The notes under the pieces: model-generated
Seen by the model: the letters and a program-made list of their open reading frames with translations, nothing else
What the model was told of the DNA's origin: nothing
The model's database searches: none
Source of the DNA: Zingiber officinale
Lineage: Eukaryota > Streptophyta > Magnoliopsida > Zingiberales > Zingiberaceae
NCBI RefSeq assembly: GCF_018446385.1
Contig: NC_055999.1
Coordinates: 84,548,281-84,612,280, forward strand
Direction of reading: 5' to 3'
DNA: 64,000 nucleotides
Shown here: piece by piece, positions 33,521-44,169 of the stretch
How the letters are laid out: every line of letters begins with the position of its first letter
Numbering within the stretch: position 1 is the first letter of the stretch
Position numbers and translations under genes: made by a program

Positions 33521-34012
33521 TTATACATTAGTACAGATGTGAGAAGCACATCCGGTATCTAATACCCACGATGAAGAAATAGAGAGGTTGACTTCTATAA
33601 CATTTATACCTGAAGTAGAAATCTTATTTCTCTTTTTCTTAAGATCTTCCAAGTATCCTATGCAGTTCCTCTTCCAATGTCTTGCTTGTCCTTGATACAG
33701 TTGACGAAGATGTTCAACCATATCATAAGCAGTCATCAACTCATGTTGCTTCTGAAGCTCAGAGTTCATAGTTGTGAGCATAAGACATGACACATCTAAT
33801 GCGTCATCTTGATACTTCTTGTAAGCATCATGATCAGCTCGCGTGGCAGTGACAGGAGGAGCCTCCGGAATGGGTTGTTCCAGGATGTATAGTTTTCTTT
33901 CTTGAGAGAGAACTATTCTCAGATTTCTGTACCAGTCCAGGAAATTAGCTCTGTTGAGCTTGTCCTTCTTAAGGATGGAACGCAGGGAGAAAGAGTTCGT
34001 ATTTGACGTCAT
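33521..34012 (-). pseudogene. Copia gag with internal deletion, joined to protease start
   Basis: 163 residues from an ATG at 34012. The N-terminus (RANFLDWYRNLRIVLSQERK) is the copia gag domain. After EHLRQLYQGQARHWKRNCIG the middle of gag and most of the zinc knuckle are missing, so an internal deletion has joined the gag N-terminus to the region before protease. The C-terminal SSWVLDTGCASHIC is the aspartic protease active-site loop (DTG). A copia gag of this type is normally well over 250 residues. Confidence 0.8.
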
Positions 34013-34825
34013 GGTTATCTACAACAGAAAATGCAGAAAAATAAATATCATATTCTATTAATCATCTAATTAGACCTTTAATTAAATGATGCTCCCACTA
34101 AATTATAGAATTTTTATAGAATCAAGTGAGTGATGTGGTCAAACCACACTTACTAGATTCTAACCAACTAGCTATAATTCGTGTGGGACAAGATTCACAT
34201 CATACTACGCCTTGAGTTAGCTTTGGCTAAATCGCCCAAGACTTAGTATGATCGGTAGGTAACAATTTACCAATTACATCTCTATGCAACTCTTGTTTAT
34301 AGGATCATTATCCGCAGTTATATTAAAACTTGAGTTAGCTTTGGCTAATACGCCCAAGAATTAATATAAGTGTGATTATGTCCTATATTCCAACCGTTGG
34401 AAATATGCCTATAGTTTTACTCGATCCAACCGAGTTAACTAGTTACTCAATCTAATTGAGTTGTACTCACCCATGTGTTGATAGGCGAGACCAAGATTGT
34501 CCCTCCGTACCCTACCAAGATAATATGTGTTGCTCTGCTTTGGCAGATTCAATAACACATGTGATCGAGGTAGTGATAGGTATCACGGCACGGTAGGCAT
34601 TTGAGTTGACGCGATTTAGATCTAATCTAATCGATGATGTGTATCATATACGCGATTTAGATCTAATCTAATCGTAGAGGAGGTGCATCATGTGCACGAC
34701 TTAGATCTAATCTAATCGTCGAGATGTATTATATACGCGATTGATCGAATCGAATCGTTAAGGCACTAATTAACTACTTTACTAGCATGCATCAAATACA
34801 CACACACAAGCAATTAATTATACTA
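34013..34825 (-). other. Leader of the minus-strand copia element, part 1
   Basis: Noncoding leader upstream of gag. From about 34610 to 34760 there are three full and one partial copy of a roughly 55-60-bp repeat containing GATTTAGATCTAATCTAATCG. The repeat is rich in the AGATCT and TCGAT palindromes. TACTA at 34821-34825 is the target-site duplication of the nested element. Confidence 0.7.
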
Positions 34826-35436
34826 TGTTGGTGCGGGAAGCATCCGACGATCGAACCTAAGTTTTGATAATGGCAAAGGATTCAAAGTTAAGGTGCTTTG
34901 TTTTCTGACAGCTTTTGCTGAGTGTTTCAGGAAAGTCCTAACTGCGGTTAGGCAAGGTAAAACCCTAGGGGGTGGTAACCCTAGGTCATAGGGGGTGGTA
35001 ACCCTATGCGGAAAGCCTTGGCAGGTCGATGGCTTCAGGCAAAAGTCCTAGGGGGTGGTAACCCTAGGTGGAAAGTCCTGGTGTCGCGAACCAGGTGAAA
35101 GTCTGAACTGGCCGGTGAAGCGGATGTTCAGCAGAAAGTCCGGGAGCATCGAGTGCCGAGCAAAAGTCCAGTCGATCTGGAGGATCGTACTGGCAACAGG
35201 TAAATCTCCTGAGTGGAGTAGGTGAGGACGCGTTCCCCGTAGAGGGAACAGTAGGCGTCGGGTCGACCTAGGGTTTCCGGCTGGAAATCCGAAGTCAGAC
35301 CCGGACAGTCCGGAGACTGTCATAATTTCATATTCATACTATTATTTTGTGTTAACTTTGTGTTGCAGGTATTTTTGGACTAACATACTTGCAGGTACCA
35401 AAAACACAAAGAAGAACTCGGATGAACAGTGTCCGA

Positions 35437-35672
35437 GGCGCCTCCATGGAGCTTGGAGGCGCCTCGGGTGCGAGCCAGGAAAAGGCCAGCGCAGCAGACT
35501 GGAGGCGCCTTGAATGGAGTTCAAGGCGCCTTGGACCGGAGGTTGAAGGCGCCTTGGATAGGCTGAAGGCGCCTTGAACCAGATAGAGTTCGACCAGGTC
35601 CGTGCTGATCCACGCGGGTGACTCGGCTCGTTCAAGGCGCCTTGGTGAACAGTATAAGGCGCCTTGAACCCC
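35437..35672 (+). repeat. U3 GGCGCC palindrome array of the SIRE-type LTR
   Basis: Eight copies of GGCGCC, each usually extended to GAGGCGCCTC or AAGGCGCCTT, end just before the TATA box. The same array is in the 3' LTR (42708-42940), in the LTR at 1282 and, in another form, inside the element at 39278-39512. Confidence 0.9.
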
Positions 35673-35682
35673 CTTTATAAGG
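35673..35682 (+). promoter_or_regulatory. TATA box of the SIRE-type LTR
   Basis: CTTTATAAGG directly follows the last GGCGCC copy. The same position carries a TATA box in the other LTRs of the family (about 42951, 51178 and 63123). Confidence 0.65.
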
Positions 35683-36093
35683 GATCTCGACCAGCAGCTT
35701 CAGAACATCTTCTTCCAAGTGATTCAAGTGCTACGTGCTGCTCCAAACGACGTTCCGAAGTGCTGCTACTTGTGCCCGACGACCAGGAGCTCCGAATCTT
35801 CATTTCTTTGTCGTTGGTATAATTAATTACTGTCGTTTATTGTACTTCAACTTGTAATCGTTTATTGAGCTTATAGTTGTTGCCCACCGGAAGCGATCAA
35901 GGATCGCGGGCCTTCGAGTAGGAGTCGCCTTAGGCTCCGAACGAAGTAAACGACCGTGTCTCTGTGTTTGTGTTTATTTACATTTTCCGCTGCTTTAATT
36001 ACTCTACGAACGTTTTACGATTCCGATAATCGAACGAAATAGCCGCGAGCGCTATTCACCCCCCCCCCTCTACCGTGGTTTCGATCCAACAAT

Positions 36094-36105
36094 TGGTATT
36101 AGAGC
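36094..36105 (+). promoter_or_regulatory. Primer-binding site of the nested SIRE-type element
   Basis: TGGTATTAGAGC lies two bases after the LTR end. It matches the initiator-methionine tRNA site TGGTATCAGAGC with one change. Confidence 0.8.
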
Positions 36106-36354
36106 GGGGTCGTTTTGAATTGGTGTAACCACCTTTCAAAACAAATTTTTACGCAGTTTTTTTTTGTTTTCGGAGTCGAATTAGAATTTAGCCTTATAGC
36201 TATATTCTAATTTCTGTTTCCCTCGAATCGACTTTTGCTCGAAGTAGGTGCAACACCACTCGAGTTCGTCTTTATTATTCTTTATTCTAGCACTACTAAT
36301 CCAAGACTCAGTCTTGGAACATAATTTGTTGTTTTCTTTTGTTACATATTATAA

Positions 36355-38028
36355 ATGGCCCAACAAGAGGGTTTCAGCACTGTACGTCCCCCGCTATTCT
36401 CCGGAGAGGATTTTGGCTACTGGAAGGGAAGAATGGAAACGTATCTAAAGATACAATTCGAAACGTGGATGATCATAAAGACGGGACTGAAACTGCCAAT
36501 CGATGACGACGGCAAAACTACACCCTGCGAGAAGTGGGACGCCTCTTTAATAAAAAAGGTTGAAGCCGACGCCAAAGCTACTTGCACCCTCCAGTGTGGT
36601 CTTACCAAGGAAGAACTCAACAGAGTTGGCCCGTTCTCCTCTGCAAAGGAGCTCTGGGAAAAGCTCATCGAACTCCATGAAGGCACTGACGACACCAAGG
36701 TAAGTAAAAGAGATCTTTTGCTTAATAAATTATATAATCTAAAAATGCAGGAAGGCGAAACAGCGAGCTCTCTTCACGCGAGAATACAAGATATCCTTAA
36801 CTCTCTTCACGGAATTGGCCAAAAGATAGAAAATCGGGACGTGATAAGGTATGCCCTAAACTCGTTTCCAAGGAATACATTGTGGGCATCAATGGTAGAT
36901 GCCTACAAAGTTTCCAAGGATTTATCTTCTTTAAAACTAGATGAACTTTTTAGTGAATTTGAACTTCATGAGCAGACTAATGCACAGCCTACCGAGAAAG
37001 GTATTGCGTTGGTTGCAGGTACAAGCCGAACCCGGGAACCAAGACCACGACGGAGAACCGAACCAGCATCAGAAGCTGAACCAGATTCTGACGATGAAGA
37101 AGGTGACATTACAACCGAGCTGGTAAACCTCGTGAAGAAGCTTTACAAGACGAAAGGATTTGACAAAAGAGATCTAAAGAAGGCAGTAAAATCAAAGGAA
37201 GGCCCACAAAATACAAAGATGAAGTTTGAAGTTACATGCTACGGGTGTAACCAAAAAGGGCACATCAAATCCAACTGCCCTAACCTGAAGGAGGTCAAAA
37301 AGCAAAGAAGGAAAAAGGTCCTTAAGGCAACATGGGACGAATCTTCATCGGAGGACGACGACGAGCTCGAACAAACGAGTCTACTTGCATTAATGGCCCG
37401 GGACCAAGTCGTTGAATACGGATGCGAGAGCGAGTCTGAGGCCGAGTCCGAGCAAAGCCACGGATCCGTATCCGTTTCCGAAGGACCAGACCCCACTGTA
37501 AGTATTTCCCGGTTGAATACTTTAGTTAGCTATTTATTGCGCAAATTAGCTAAGTCAAACCTGAAAGTTAAGTCACTTCTAAAGGAAGTAAGTGTCCTTA
37601 AAGAAGTGGCTAATACCAAACCTTTACCTGACCAGAGTCAGACTGAATTACCAACTCAAGTTCAAAAACTTGAGAAAGAAAATTCAAATCTAACAAATCA
37701 GGTTAAAAATTTAGAAAATACCTTAGAACGGTTTACTTTGGGCTCCAAGAATTTGGACTTGATTCTTGGGACACAAAGAGCCGTCTACAACAGAACTGGG
37801 CTGGGATACAAAAGTAAATATAGATCTTATTTATCATTAATAAACAAACAAAGTGTTAAATCAGTCCAAGCATGGGTCTCCAAATCTAACTTGGTCAATC
37901 AAGTTGGACTTAGCCAATACTGGGTTCCGAAGGATCAAATACACTACCTCGATAGACCATATCGAGGCCATGATCCAGGGGGAGCAAGAAGAAAAATAAT
38001 CCTAAAAATTAAAAAAAAAATAAATTAA
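36355..38028 (+). CDS. SIRE-type copia gag, intact
   Basis: 557 residues from ATG 36355, about 260 bp after the primer site. Residues 1-220 are the copia gag domain (FSGEDFGYWKGRMETYLK at 15-32; a UBN2-type region at 85-215). Residues 223-255 are Arg/Glu/Asp-rich. The zinc knuckle is C295-C298-H303-C308 (CYGCNQKGHIKSNC). An acidic Ser-rich stretch (about 325-370) and a Leu/Lys/Glu coiled coil (about 385-460) follow. The last 90 residues resemble the gag-to-protease linker of SIRE elements. Gag assembles virus-like particles and binds element RNA. The frame stops before any protease, so this is gag alone. Intactness over 1.67 kb suggests recent activity or selection for trans-packaging; that is an inference. 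Confidence 0.9.
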   Translation: MAQQEGFSTVRPPLFSGEDFGYWKGRMETYLKIQFETWMIIKTGLKLPIDDDGKTTPCEKWDASLIKKVEADAKATCTLQCGLTKEELNRVGPFSSAKELWEKLIELHEGTDDTKVSKRDLLLNKLYNLKMQEGETASSLHARIQDILNSLHGIGQKIENRDVIRYALNSFPRNTLWASMVDAYKVSKDLSSLKLDELFSEFELHEQTNAQPTEKGIALVAGTSRTREPRPRRRTEPASEAEPDSDDEEGDITTELVNLVKKLYKTKGFDKRDLKKAVKSKEGPQNTKMKFEVTCYGCNQKGHIKSNCPNLKEVKKQRRKKVLKATWDESSSEDDDELEQTSLLALMARDQVVEYGCESESEAESEQSHGSVSVSEGPDPTVSISRLNTLVSYLLRKLAKSNLKVKSLLKEVSVLKEVANTKPLPDQSQTELPTQVQKLEKENSNLTNQVKNLENTLERFTLGSKNLDLILGTQRAVYNRTGLGYKSKYRSYLSLINKQSVKSVQAWVSKSNLVNQVGLSQYWVPKDQIHYLDRPYRGHDPGGARRKIILKIKKKIN

Positions 38029-38130
38029 AATTAAAATTAAAATTAAATTCAAAATTAAAATTAGAATTAAAATTCAAATTAAAATTAAAATTAAAATTAA
38101 ATTCAAATTAAATTCAAAATTTGAAATTAA
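38003..38130 (+). repeat. AAATTAAAATT simple repeat
   Basis: Short-period A/T repeat at the end of gag and just beyond. It encodes the Lys/Ile-rich last residues of gag. Confidence 0.8.
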
Positions 38131-38669
38131 AACTCAATATGCAGGATCCAGACTCACTGGCATCCCCAACCAAATTACCCGGCAGGGTAGCTGAACCTAA
38201 TCTACCCGAAATGGGTAAAACAAGAGTAGATCACCCAGCAGGGCAATTAAGGTTAGATTAAAACGGACTAAGGTTAACTTGAACCACAGTACTGGTGAAG
38301 TTTTTGGATGATAGTACGTTAGGGAAGCTTGGGCATCGCATGTCTAGGAAGATATGGCTTCGACCTGGTGCATTTGGCCAAGTGGAACTGACCGAAGCTA
38401 CCCTTAAATGGATCCTAACTAGTTAGACCAAGGTTTAGTACTAAGCTCAATGGGTAGGACTATTTGGAAAACCTCGAAGGCATGGTTACTTTAATGAGTT
38501 CCTTGTGACTCACCATAGCCCAGAAGTTTATCCAAAGAATGCTTACTTGTTGAACCCAAAGCTAAACCTGAATCTAACACAAAGTTAACCCAAACCTTAA
38601 AATTGAATTATAATTCATCTCACAACAATTATAGGATTCCATGATTGAAAATCTAGGTCGGGTGAGATG
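38131..38669 (+). other. Noncoding stretch after gag, remnant of pol leader
   Basis: No usable ORF. It contains short pieces that resemble the start of a SIRE protease/integrase region by position only. I see no pol motif I can defend. Confidence 0.4.
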
Positions 38670-39245
38670 ATTAAGAAATTTTAAACTTAAATTTCAAAAT
38701 TATTTTAAACTTAAATTTCAAAATTATCTTAAACTTAAATTTCAAAATTATTTTAAACTTAAATTTCTAAATTATTTTAAACTTAAATTTCTAAATTATT
38801 TTAAACTTAAATTTCAAAATTATTTTAAACTTAAATTTTAAAATTATCTTAAACTTAAATTTCAAAATTATTTTAAACTTAAATTTCAAAATTATTTTAA
38901 ACTTAAATTTCTAAATTATTTTAAACTTAAATTTCAAAATTATTTTAAAACTTAAATTTCAAAATTTTAAAACTTAAATTTCAAAATTTTAAAAAACTTA
39001 AATTTCAAAATTATTTTAAAACTTAAATTTCAAAATTTTAAAAACTTAAATTTCAAAATTATTTTAAACTTAAATTTAAACTTAAATTTCAAAATTATTT
39101 CAAAACTTAAATTTCAAAATTATTTTAAACTTAAATTTCAAAATTATTTTAATTTTAAATTTCAAAATTATTTAAACTTAAATTTCAAAATTATTTTAAA
39201 ACTTAAATTTCAAAATTATTTTAAACTTAAATTTCAAAATTATTT
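38670..39245 (+). repeat. 24-bp minisatellite (AAACTTAAATTTCAAAATTA)
   Basis: About 24 copies of a 23-25-bp unit, TTTTAAACTTAAATTTCAAAATTA in consensus, with single-base and length variants. It separates gag from the palindrome array and ORF2. Confidence 0.95.
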
Positions 39246-39277
39246 TAAAAAAAAAAAAAATCGCGTGAAGCTTATCA

Positions 39278-39512
39278 GAGGCGCCTCCCATCAAAAGGAG
39301 GCGCCTTAGCAAGCGGCGGGAAGATTCCCGCCACTTCATTTTAAGGCGCCTCGGATCAACCCGAGGCGCCTCCAACTCATATAAGGCGCCTTAAACCTTG
39401 GTTTAAGGCGCCTTCAACACTTTTTATCAACACGAACAGAAGCCTTTCTGTTCGTTTTCTGTCGACGCCGAGCACGCGATACTCGTGCTGTTTCCTCCCA
39501 ACTAAGGCGCCC
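39278..39512 (+). repeat. Internal GGCGCC palindrome array upstream of ORF2
   Basis: Seven copies of GGCGCC, in GAGGCGCCTC and AAGGCGCCTT contexts like those of the LTR U3 array, lie 30-270 bp upstream of the ORF2 start. One copy is preceded by CTCATATAAGG, a TATA-like sequence at about 39376. Spacers differ from the LTR array, so it is not a recent LTR copy. It could act as an internal promoter; that is an inference. Confidence 0.85.
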
Positions 39513-39543
39513 TCAACCGTTTTTTTTCCCTCTCTACGTGACA

Positions 39544-40799
39544 ATGCCTCCTAGGTATAAACCTAATCCCTTCCCATTAAGTTTTACTTAGAATTTTTGC
39601 TTATTTCTGTCAATTGTTGGTAAAATCGTTCAAAATAGGAAACGCCGACATGTTGATCTTAATCCAGCTAGAATTCCATCAGCAGATATCAGATTCCCGA
39701 CTATACATCTTAGGGATACCTTTGCTAATTACATCTTTGAACCTATCAAACCTAGATATGTGAATAAGACTTTTTATACCCAGTATTGTCAACCAACTAT
39801 TCAAATGATAGAGCACTATCAACTGGATCAATTGGTTTACTGCACTGATACAGTAAACCAGGAGTTATGTGCACAGTTTTATCATAATCTTGAGAGGGTT
39901 GATGATAATAGGTACAGCACCAGAGTTTCTGGCGTGAACATTGAGCTTACTCCCACTCTGCTACGCACAACCCTAGGACTTAGGGCTTCTGAGTCTACCT
40001 TTCTATGCTACCCCAGTAGGGATCTGCCATTTGGCGATCCTTACTCCCACATTACGTTAGATACTATCTATACGTATTTCCTCGGGGGAGAGAGACCTGC
40101 TGACTTGACTGAGTTCAGGTCAGTTACTCTTCGGATTCAGGACTACATGATGTATAGGGTCCTGACAGCCGATCTCATCTCGGGATGTCCCGAAGATGAG
40201 ATCATCACACTCATTTTTCTTGTACGCCCTGTGTCATCGACTTGACATCGATATTGCCCTGCATATGTTCCAAAACATTATCTGTGCATCTGGGACAGTC
40301 ACCTCCAAGATAGTCCACATGCCCTATTGTCATATTCTGACACGCTTCTTTTCGACGATAGAGGGTATAGATGTGACCAGAGGAACAGTCATTCCTCTTA
40401 CTATATATGATGAGCTAGGATCCCGTAGTTGTAGACTAGCCAGTGCCGATATCACAGCTGATGGAGTTCTAGCGTGGATAGGGACGACCACAGTGCTTGC
40501 CCTATCGCCCAAAGGATGATTTACCAAAGAGGGAGAGGTGGGCTGATTTCTTAGCGAGGATCTTTCGGATCCTCCCGTCTGCGGACCATCCACCTCAACC
40601 GACCTTCGACCTCTTCCTCACTCTCCGTCGAGGATGACTAGCTCGACTCGAGGTTGAGTCCATCCAGACACGGATAGTTCTCTCTATTCGATCCGAGATG
40701 GTTGCCGGATTTACGTCCCTTCGTGACGAGATACGACGGCTAGGTCAGCCAGCACCTGAGCAGGCTCATGATCCTCCAGCTATCTCCTCAAGCGGATGA
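39544..40799 (+). pseudogene. Spliced second ORF of the SIRE-type element (plant transposon protein family)
   Basis: A first exon of 11 bases (39544-39554, ATGCCTCCTAG) is followed by an 84-bp GT-AG intron (39555-39638). Exon 2 continues in frame: MPPRKRRHVDLNP, then an open frame to 40245. A frameshift near 40200 moves the reading to 40196-40519, a second near 40500 to a third frame that ends at 40799, and a TGA near 40638 lies within the last piece. The product (about 400 residues if intact) resembles the 'putative plant transposon protein' family (PF20167): an FYHNL block, ELTPTLLRTTLGL, and HMPYCHILTRFF. That family's function is unknown. The tail has a coiled-coil-like, Arg-rich segment. 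The start rests on the intron prediction. Confidence 0.65.
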
Positions 40800-42107
40800 T
40801 CCCGCTAGTTGATATGACTTTGTTATGAATTATTCTGTGGATTGTTGTCTCACTTGTTTAGACTTCCTTATTCTGTGGATGTACTTATTTGCATGCTTAT
40901 TCAGTTTCACAAAATCTGAGTTCACTTATCATTTACTTTTAAAATTCTAGGAAAATACTTATTTCAAAATTCCAATTTCTTAGAAGTTTCAAAAATTCTG
41001 GATTTAGCTTAGGCTTTCCCCTAGATATCATGTACCCCTAGATTAAAGCCAGAGCATCTCACAATCACCTAGGTATACCTTGCTTGTGTTTTGAAAAACT
41101 TAGAAAGGCGTGCGATGCATAGGGCATTGCCTAGACTCACGAATGCTTATATCTGTGCATCAATATGAGTCTGGGCGTTAAATAGGCAATAAACATTAAT
41201 CAAGTTAAGTTCTCCAGCTCTAGTCAAGTCTACCTGGATCAAATTAACTCAACTTGACTAACCATGTGAAAGCTACTGCCCTCTAGGCAATCAGCAAGTA
41301 GCTAAAGGTTAGACAATTGGGAAAAGTGTGTTTTCAATTTGTTTTAAAGTTCTAATCAAATTACTTTACCTGATTATTTTAAGGCTCTGATACTTAAACT
41401 CAGTAATTTAATCTGACTCATGCTTGGACTAGAAAACAATCTACTGCTACTCCCTGTGTCCTAAAACTAAATATTTTTTATCAAAGTTTCTTCAAAATGC
41501 ATATTCAAAACTTAATTATAGTTTTTCAAAACTTGTCCATGTAATTGAGTATTTAAATATTTTCAAATCTGGTCAACTTCTTATAACGTTTTAAAGTTTT
41601 CAAGTGACCTCATATTTTATAACTTCTAAGCAAATCCCTTTATTGAAAATTCAAATACTCATATTTTCAAACTTAGTTAGTTTTAAGACTATTTCAACTA
41701 GACTCAGTTAGATTGTACTCTAACCTTAGCTATTTGGCAAAATATTTTCTCGATACAAATCATTTCGACGCTAAATATATAGCTAAGTATTTTCAAATTT
41801 GGCAATCTAAGAAGAGAATTCATTGTTATCCCTCTTTGAAAATATTCCTTCAGAAAAATACAAATCCACTTTCAAACTGGTTTATTTTTGATATATGGCA
41901 AAGGGGGAGAGTAGGTAAATTAAAGTTAAAAGAAAACTCAAAGTAATTAATAAAAGGAGGGCTTTTATTAAGGGGGAGTCTAATATTACCAAGTTAAAAG
42001 TTTCCAGCTTAACTGCTATTACATTTGAAGTCTATTTACTTAAGCTTGGTTTACTTTATGCATATGTTGTTTTTTTTCTTAACTTTGAATTACGTATTGC
42101 CATAATC
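40800..42107 (+). other. 3' noncoding region of the nested element
   Basis: A/T-rich, no ORF with motifs. Purine-rich GGGGGAG runs at 41905-41912 and 41972-41978 resemble extra polypurine tracts before the functional one at 42108. Confidence 0.6.
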
Positions 42108-42121
42108 AAAAAGGGGGAGAT
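42108..42121 (+). promoter_or_regulatory. Polypurine tract of the nested element
   Basis: AAAAAGGGGGAGAT directly precedes the TG of the 3' LTR, identical to the tract at 1268-1281. Confidence 0.85.
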
Positions 42122-43364
42122 TGTTGGTGTGGGAAGCATCCGACGATCGAACCTAAGTTTTGATAATGGCAAAGGATTCAAAGTTAAGGTGCTTTGTTTT
42201 CTGACAGCTTTTGCTGAGTGTTTCAGGAAAGTCCTAACTGCGGTTAGGCAAGGTAAAACCCTAGGGGGTGGTAACCCTAGGTCATAGGGGGTGGTAACCC
42301 TATGCGGAAAGCCTTGGCAGGTCGATGGCTTCAGGCAAAAGTCCTAGGGGGTGGTAACCCTAGGTGGAAAGTCCTGGTGTCGCGAACCAGGTGAAAGTCT
42401 GAACTGGCCGGTGAAGCGGATGTTCAGCAGAAAGTCCGGGAGCATCGAGTGCCGAGCAAAAGTCCAGTCGATCTGGAGGATCGTACTGGCAACAGGTAAA
42501 ATCTCCTGAGAGGAGTAGGTGAGGACGCGTTCCCCGTAGAGGGAACAGTAGGCGTCGGGTCGACCGAAGTCAGACCCGGACAGTCCGGAGACTGTCATAA
42601 TTTCATATTCATACTATTATTTTGTGTTAACTTTGTGTTGCAGGTATCTTTGGATTAACATACTTGCAGGTACCAAAAACACAAAGAAGGACTCGGATGA
42701 ACAGTGTCCGAGGCGCCTCCATGGAGCTTGGAGGCGCCTTGGGTGCGAGCCAGGAAAAGGCCAGCGCAGCAGACTGGAGGCGCCTTGAATGGAGATCAAG
42801 GCGCCTTGGACCGGAGGTTGAAGGCGCCTTGGATAGGCTGAAGGCGCCTTGAACCAAATAGAGTTCGACCAGGTCAGTGCTGATCCACGCGGGTGACTCG
42901 GCTCGTTCAAGGCGCCTTAATGAACAGTATAAGGCGCCTTGAACCCCCTTTATAAGGGGTCTCGACCAGCAGCTTCAAATATCTTCTTCTAAGTGACTCA
43001 AGTGCTACGTGCTGCTCCAAACGACGTTCCGAAGTGCTGCTACTTGTGCCCGACGACCAGGAGCTCCGAATCTTCATTTCTTTGTCGTTGGTATAATTAA
43101 TTACTGTCATTTATTGTACTTCAACTTGTAATCGTTTATCGAGCTTATAGTTGTTGCCCACCGGAAGCGATCAAGGATCGCGGGCCTTCGAGTAGGAGTT
43201 GCCTTAGGCTCCGAACGAAGTAAACGACCGTGTCTCTGTGTTTGTGTTTATTTACATTTTCCGCTGCTTTAATTACTCTACGAACGTTTTACGATTCCGA
43301 TAATCGAACGAAATAGCCGCGAGCGCTATTCACCCCCCCCCTCTAGCGTGGTTTCGATCCAACA
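42122..43364 (+). repeat. 3' LTR of the nested SIRE-type element
   Basis: 1243 bp, nearly identical to 34826-36091. It lacks about 27 bp near 42566 and carries a few substitutions. It includes its own GGCGCC array (42708-42940). Confidence 0.9.
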
Positions 43365-43369
43365 TACTA

Positions 43370-44169
43370 TTTGTGATTAGTCATGGCCCTACTACGATCT
43401 TCTCAAGCCAATGAGAAGATCGGATGGTCAACCTAGGTCAACAGCTTCTCAAGCTCCTCCCTTTGACCACCTTGTGTTGCTCGCGCCCTCCTCGTAACTC
43501 CGTCTCGAGTGGACCTTCCACGACTCCAATTTTGTACATGACAATTTTGAAACTCGAGTTATATTCGAGTCTAAACTAATTTACAACAAGAATAAATAGA
43601 GAAAGGCACGACGTGCAGGTCGCGTATTAAAAATACAGCACACACAATCACATGACGACACGCATGCCGTATTATAAATTACAACACAAAATATACCAAT
43701 CCAATTGGGTCTTTTTGGGCCATGACTATCACAAATTATACATAATTCTAAATTATGTATTTTCTATAATTTTCTGTAATTTTAATACCAATTTTTACAA
43801 TTTTTACGAGTAAAAATTCTCGGCGGTCCCGTTTAGCGGTTTTCGGGCGCAATCGCGGAACGAATCCCCTTGCGGGGCCAGGGGCAACGCCCCTACCCGC
43901 GATCTAACCATCACGAGTGTTCCTAAGCGATCCTACAGCGCCTTAGTCTGCTGTCCCAAAAAGATTTGGGGTGAAACCTTGCCGTTTCGGAAAAATCTTC
44001 TTGGTAGTCGAAGCCTACAAGTGTCGAAACACTTATGCTTCGCTTCTACGAGAAAATTACCCATAAAAACCATAAAATACTTAAAATTACAGAATGTTAT
44101 AGAATCTATATTTTTCATAAAAATACAAACTAAACTCGTACAAGTCTTCGCACATGGCTCTGATACCAC
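43370..44169 (-). other. Leader of the minus-strand copia element, part 2, with primer site
   Basis: Noncoding leader next to the 5' LTR. The reverse complement of the methionine-tRNA primer site (GGCTCTGATACCA) lies at 44156-44168, one base from the LTR. The rest is A/T-rich with no ORF worth noting. Confidence 0.75.

Larger units (their letters stand above)
34826..36091 (+). repeat. 5' LTR of the nested SIRE-type element
   Basis: 1266 bp, starting TGTTGGTGCGGG and ending GATCCAACA. It contains repeated CCTAGGGGGTGGTAACCCTA boxes (34965-35070), the GGCGCC array (35437-35672), a TATA box (about 35673) and a poly-C stretch (36058-36068). Confidence 0.9.
34826..43364 (+). mobile_element. Nested SIRE-type copia element: gag plus spliced ORF2, no pol
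   Basis: LTRs lie at 34826-36091 and 42122-43364, with target-site duplication TACTA at both ends (34821-34825, 43365-43369). The primer site lies at 36094-36105 and the polypurine tract at 42108-42121. The internal region holds one intact gag (36355-38028), a low-complexity block, a palindrome array (39278-39512) and a second, broken ORF (39544-40799). No protease, integrase or RT is present in 6 kb of internal sequence. It is therefore a non-autonomous element that must borrow pol. The LTRs are nearly identical apart from an approximately 27-bp deletion in the 3' copy near 42566, so the insertion is younger than its host element. Confidence 0.9.

Noticed and set aside
35048-35635. Open frames of 90-100 codons in the SIRE-type LTRs, identical in both LTR copies
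   Set aside because: They lie within LTR control sequence, change frame between copies and match no family.
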